Of a stretch of DNA of 8,556 nt, positions 6,721-8,556 are shown piece after piece. The notes under the pieces were generated by a model. The model made no database searches and was not told where the DNA came from. It saw only the letters and a program-made list of their open reading frames with translations. Numbering within the stretch: the stretch's first letter is position 1; every line of letters starts with the position of its first letter. Position numbers and translations under genes: made by a program. Origin of the DNA: Pseudomonadota bacterium (GTDB lineage: Bacteria; Pseudomonadota; Gammaproteobacteria; Burkholderiales; Burkholderiaceae_C); contig JAEWPH010000127.1 of NCBI GenBank assembly GCA_023460715.1, forward strand, positions 1 through 8,556. Reading direction: 5' to 3'.

Positions 6721-7488
6721 CTACAGCAGCGGCACGGGCCGCGGCAGCGTCTCGTAGTACTCGGCGATGCGGCCCAGCGCCCGCGGGTTCAGGATCTTCA
6801 GCCGCCCGCCCGAGATCTCGTGCAGGCCCAGCTGCAGCAGGCGCCGCATGGTCTTGTTGGTGTGCACCAGCGACAGGCCCAGCGCATCGGCGATGTGCTG
6901 CTGGTTGATGGGAAACAGCACCGAGCCATCCAGCTCCGTCAGGCCCAGGCGGGCCAGTCGGCGGTGCAGGTGCATCAGCAGCATGGCGACGCGCTCGGTC
7001 GCGTTGCGCCGGCCGGTGGTGAGCAGGTTGTCGTCCACCATGCCCTCCTCGCGTGCGGCCAGCCAGGTCACGTCATAGCCCAGGCGCGGACGCGCGTGGA
7101 ACAGCGTCCACAGCCCATCGGCCGGAAAGACGCAGAAGTTGCAGTCGGTCAGCGCATCCACCCCGTGCATGGCCGTGTCGCCGAACTCCTGCTGCAGGCC
7201 GATCAGATCGCCCGGCAGCAGGAAGTTGAGGATCTGGCGCCGCCCGTCGGACAGCGTCTTGTAGCGGAACGCCCAGCCGGCATACAGCGTGTAGAGCTTG
7301 CCGTTGGGGCGGTGCTCTGCAATCAGCGTGCCGCCCGCCGGGACCGAGTGCGTGCCGCTGCGCAGGCCGTCGATGAAGGCGAGCTCCTCCGCCCCCACCT
7401 TGGTGAACGCAGAGGTGCGGCGCAGGCCGCAGGCCTCGCACTGGCGGGGGCAGACGGGCGAGGCGGCGGGGGTCGCGGGGGCGTTCAT
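6721..7488 (-). CDS. Crp/Fnr family transcriptional regulator with N-terminal CxxC motif
   Basis: This 255-residue protein has the Crp/Fnr plan: a cysteine-containing N-terminus, a cyclic-nucleotide-type beta-roll (about 35-150, including AGWAFRYKTLSDGRRQILNF and LPGDLIGLQ), a dimerisation helix, and a winged helix-turn-helix (about 193-232, PINQQHIADALGLSLVHTNK). Cysteines lie at 13, 17, 20, 116 and 119. Cys17, Cys20 and Cys119 align with Fnr Cys20, Cys23 and Cys122, but the position of Fnr Cys29 is Ser26, so a classical 4Fe-4S site is incomplete unless Cys13 substitutes. The recognition helix reads VHTNKT where Fnr has VETISR, so it should not read the Fnr box. The closest type I recall is the CxxCxLR-containing Crp/Fnr group of Rhizobiales and Burkholderiales. 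No Shine-Dalgarno precedes ATG 7488. It is divergent from the BLUF gene and lies upstream of glmU. Ligand and regulon are unknown. Confidence 0.9.
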   Translation of the reverse strand: MNAPATPAASPVCPRQCEACGLRRTSAFTKVGAEELAFIDGLRSGTHSVPAGGTLIAEHRPNGKLYTLYAGWAFRYKTLSDGRRQILNFLLPGDLIGLQQEFGDTAMHGVDALTDCNFCVFPADGLWTLFHARPRLGYDVTWLAAREEGMVDDNLLTTGRRNATERVAMLLMHLHRRLARLGLTELDGSVLFPINQQHIADALGLSLVHTNKTMRRLLQLGLHEISGGRLKILNPRALGRIAEYYETLPRPVPLL

Positions 7489-7497
7489 AGGAGGCGG

Positions 7498-7503
7498 ATT
7501 CTA
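7498..7503 (-). promoter_or_regulatory. Candidate -10 element giving a near-leaderless Crp/Fnr-type mRNA
   Basis: The minus strand reads TAGAAT, five of six bases of the -10 consensus, only 9 bp before the ATG at 7488. A start about 7 bp downstream would leave almost no 5' leader. The bases touching the ATG on this strand are CCTCCT, the opposite of a Shine-Dalgarno, which fits leaderless translation. The -35 region, about 7521-7526, falls in the 19-bp dyad and matches consensus poorly. Confidence 0.3.
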
Positions 7504-7519
7504 GGCGCGCCGGCTATGT

Positions 7520-7538
7520 CTTTTTACATTGTGCAAAG
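7520..7538. promoter_or_regulatory. 19-bp dyad, candidate operator between Crp/Fnr-type and BLUF genes
   Basis: CTTT-TT-ACA-T-TGT-GC-AAAG is an interrupted inverted repeat in which 7 of 9 positions in each arm are complementary. It is centred in the 78-bp divergent gap and would overlap the -35 region of the candidate minus-strand promoter. Size and position suit a dimeric regulator, most simply the neighbouring Crp/Fnr-type protein acting on itself and on the BLUF gene. It matches neither the Fnr nor the CRP consensus half-site. Confidence 0.4.
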
Positions 7539-7566
7539 AAGGTCGCGTGCCCACCATGTGCCGCCC

Positions 7567-7962
7567 ATGTCCGTTTCCCTCCCCCTGTACGAAGTGCTGT
7601 ACGTCAGCACGCTCTCCGTTGACCAACCCCTGACCGTCGTCCACGCCATCGCTGCCCGCGCCCGCATCCATAACCGCGAGCGCGGCATCACCGGCCTGCT
7701 GGTGTTCGACGGCGCCCGTTTCTGCCAGCAGCTGGAGGGCCCCGAGGCCGCCGTGCGCACGCTGATGCAGCACATCCGCGAGGACCTGCGCCACATCTAC
7801 GTCGAGGTGCTGCACGACGCCCCGCTGGCGCAGCGCCGCTTCCAGCAGTTCAGCCTCGGCTTTTGCACCTTGGATGAAGGCACGGCCCTCGACCATCTGG
7901 AGACCCTGCGCGGCCGTGCCGCTTTGCAGACCTTCCTGGCCCTGCCGCTGGAGCCGCGCTAG
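7567..7962 (+). CDS. Stand-alone BLUF-domain blue-light sensor
   Basis: This 131-residue protein is almost entirely one BLUF (FAD-binding blue-light) domain, about residues 7-99, followed by a roughly 30-residue helical tail; there is no effector domain. Aligned with AppA, the flavin-contact residues are present: Tyr12 (VLYVS; AppA Tyr21), Asn36 (IHNRERGITG; Asn45) and Gln54 (FCQQLEG; Gln63). The semi-conserved Trp104 and Met106 are replaced by Phe95 and Leu97 in RRFQQFSLGF. Short BLUF proteins usually signal through a protein partner. ATG 7567 puts the domain at the usual distance from the N-terminus, but its ribosome-binding site is weak; an in-frame GTG at 7558 sits 15 nt after AAAGAAGG and is an alternative. 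ATG 7516 would add 17 residues unlike BLUF. It is divergent from the Crp/Fnr-type gene, a possible functional partner by position. Confidence 0.93.
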   Translation: MSVSLPLYEVLYVSTLSVDQPLTVVHAIAARARIHNRERGITGLLVFDGARFCQQLEGPEAAVRTLMQHIREDLRHIYVEVLHDAPLAQRRFQQFSLGFCTLDEGTALDHLETLRGRAALQTFLALPLEPR

Positions 7963-7973
7963 CGGCACTGGCC

Positions 7974-8010
7974 AAAAAAAGCCGCGGCACCCGGCGGGGC
8001 GCGGCGGCTT
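7974..8010 (-). terminator. Intrinsic terminator of the DUF2917-type gene
   Basis: On the minus strand, AAGCCGC (8004-8010) pairs with GCGGCTT (7979-7985), a 7-bp GC-rich stem with further internal GC pairing, followed directly by a run of seven T (7974-7980, shared with the stem end). It begins 28 bp after the stop of the DUF2917-type gene. On the plus strand only CTTCTT follows, so it may also weakly stop the BLUF transcript, which ends 12 bp before it. Confidence 0.8.
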
Positions 8011-8037
8011 CTTGCCTGTGCCAGGGCGGCTGGCAGC

Positions 8038-8412
8038 TCAAGCCCGGCAGGCATCGCCTTCGGCCGACTGGACCTGCCAGGGCTGGTCGGATGCGCGGCC
8101 TCCCTCGCGGGCCACGGCGCTGGCGGCGCGCCAGCGGAATTGCAGCACTTCGGAGCCGAGCGGCTCCACCACGGCATGCTGCCCGGGCGCCACCCAGAGC
8201 ATCTGCCCGGCATGCAGGAAGAGGTCGCCTGCGGCCTGGTCGCGCGCACCGTTCGGGCCGTCGTCCAGGGTGATCCACGCGCGGCCGCTCATCACGCGCA
8301 GCGACATCGGCACGCGGGGGCGCAGGCTCTGCGCCGAGCCCGGCACCAGCACGGCGATGTCCTGGGCCGCCGCACGGCCGGGTTGCACAGTCAGAACATT
8401 CGAGGTGGTCAT
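8038..8412 (-). CDS. DUF2917-type small protein
   Basis: This 124-residue protein resembles the DUF2917 family common in Burkholderiales, whose function is unknown. The core, about residues 18-95, has the expected short beta-strand pattern: SLRVMSGRAWITLDDG, then GDLFLHAGQMLWVAPGQHAVVEPLG. This resembles a small cupin-like barrel, but I see no histidine cluster for metal binding. There is no signal peptide or membrane segment. The C-terminal 30 residues (REGGRASDQPWQV onward) look flexible. ATG 8412 is supported by GGAG on the minus strand (8419-8422) 6 nt upstream. The gene appears monocistronic, with its own terminator and about 140 bp of upstream DNA in the window. Family assignment is from memory of the sequence pattern; confidence in the gene being real is higher than in the family name. 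Confidence 0.8.
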   Translation of the reverse strand: MTTSNVLTVQPGRAAAQDIAVLVPGSAQSLRPRVPMSLRVMSGRAWITLDDGPNGARDQAAGDLFLHAGQMLWVAPGQHAVVEPLGSEVLQFRWRAASAVAREGGRASDQPWQVQSAEGDACRA

Positions 8413-8556
8413 GTCATTCTCCAGATAGGCCCCAACGGGCAGCCCGATGGTGCGTCTGCGGGGGCAGAGCGTCCAATGAAAACGGCCCTGCGGATCGATT
8501 CAAGAAGCGCATCAATCGCCGCCCACCTATCAATGCGCGGCGCCGCAGGGTGGCGG
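8413..8556. other. Upstream region of the DUF2917-type gene, no convincing gene
   Basis: These 144 bp hold the ribosome-binding site and presumably the promoter of the DUF2917-type gene, but no good sigma-70 match is seen. ATCAAT occurs twice, 18 bp apart (8511-8516 and 8529-8534), inside a wider inverted pair GCGCAT (8507-8512) and ATGCGC (8533-8538). An ATG at 8476 on + opens a frame to the window edge (27 codons) with no recognisable content and no Shine-Dalgarno. Confidence 0.4.

Noticed and set aside
7511..7550. Fnr or CRP consensus operator in the divergent gap
   Set aside because: TTGTGCAA at 7529-7536 looks suggestive but lacks TTGAT-N4-ATCAA or TGTGA-N6-TCACA spacing; I report only the broader dyad.
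6625..7566. BLUF frame extending far upstream (in frame from 6625, or ATG 7516)
   Set aside because: The upstream part is antisense to the Crp/Fnr-type gene, and residues from 7516 do not resemble a BLUF N-terminus.

Overview
The window is high-GC bacterial chromosome. Protein features (GlmS, GlmU, a class II UvrA, a DUF2917-type protein, a short BLUF protein) and a 17-bp AT-rich palindrome of a kind I associate with this group point to a betaproteobacterium of the Comamonadaceae (Acidovorax and relatives). That placement is inference from family resemblance. I see no transposase, integrase, phage gene, CRISPR array, rRNA or tRNA, and the region reads as ordinary chromosome.

Layout, left to right: (1) the 3' part of a class II uvrA paralogue on +, cut by the window edge, whose first ~36 nt no longer look like UvrA; (2) a 283-bp gap with a possible terminator; (3) glmS on -; (4) a short AT-rich divergent promoter region full of dyads; (5) an Lrp/AsnC-type regulator on +; (6) a 75-bp convergent gap with a perfect palindrome; (7) a soluble histidine kinase on -, overlapping the end of (8) glmU by the four bases ATGA; (9) a Crp/Fnr-type regulator on -, upstream of glmU; (10) a 78-bp divergent region with a 19-bp dyad; (11) a stand-alone BLUF blue-light sensor on +; (12) a clear intrinsic terminator; (13) a DUF2917-type protein on -; (14) 144 bp of upstream DNA without a convincing gene.

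How the genes fit together: GlmS makes glucosamine-6-phosphate and GlmU carries out the last two steps to UDP-GlcNAc, so two of the three dedicated enzymes of cell-envelope amino-sugar supply lie within 5 kb; glmM is not here. They are interleaved with four sensory or regulatory proteins: an Lrp-type regulator divergent from glmS, a kinase translationally coupled to glmU, a Crp/Fnr-type factor upstream of glmU, and a BLUF photosensor divergent from that factor. That this is a functional regulatory module is inference. I found no wholly new system. The points most worth following are the regulator/BLUF pair with unusual key residues, the glmU-coupled orphan kinase, and the dyad cluster between glmS and the Lrp-type gene.
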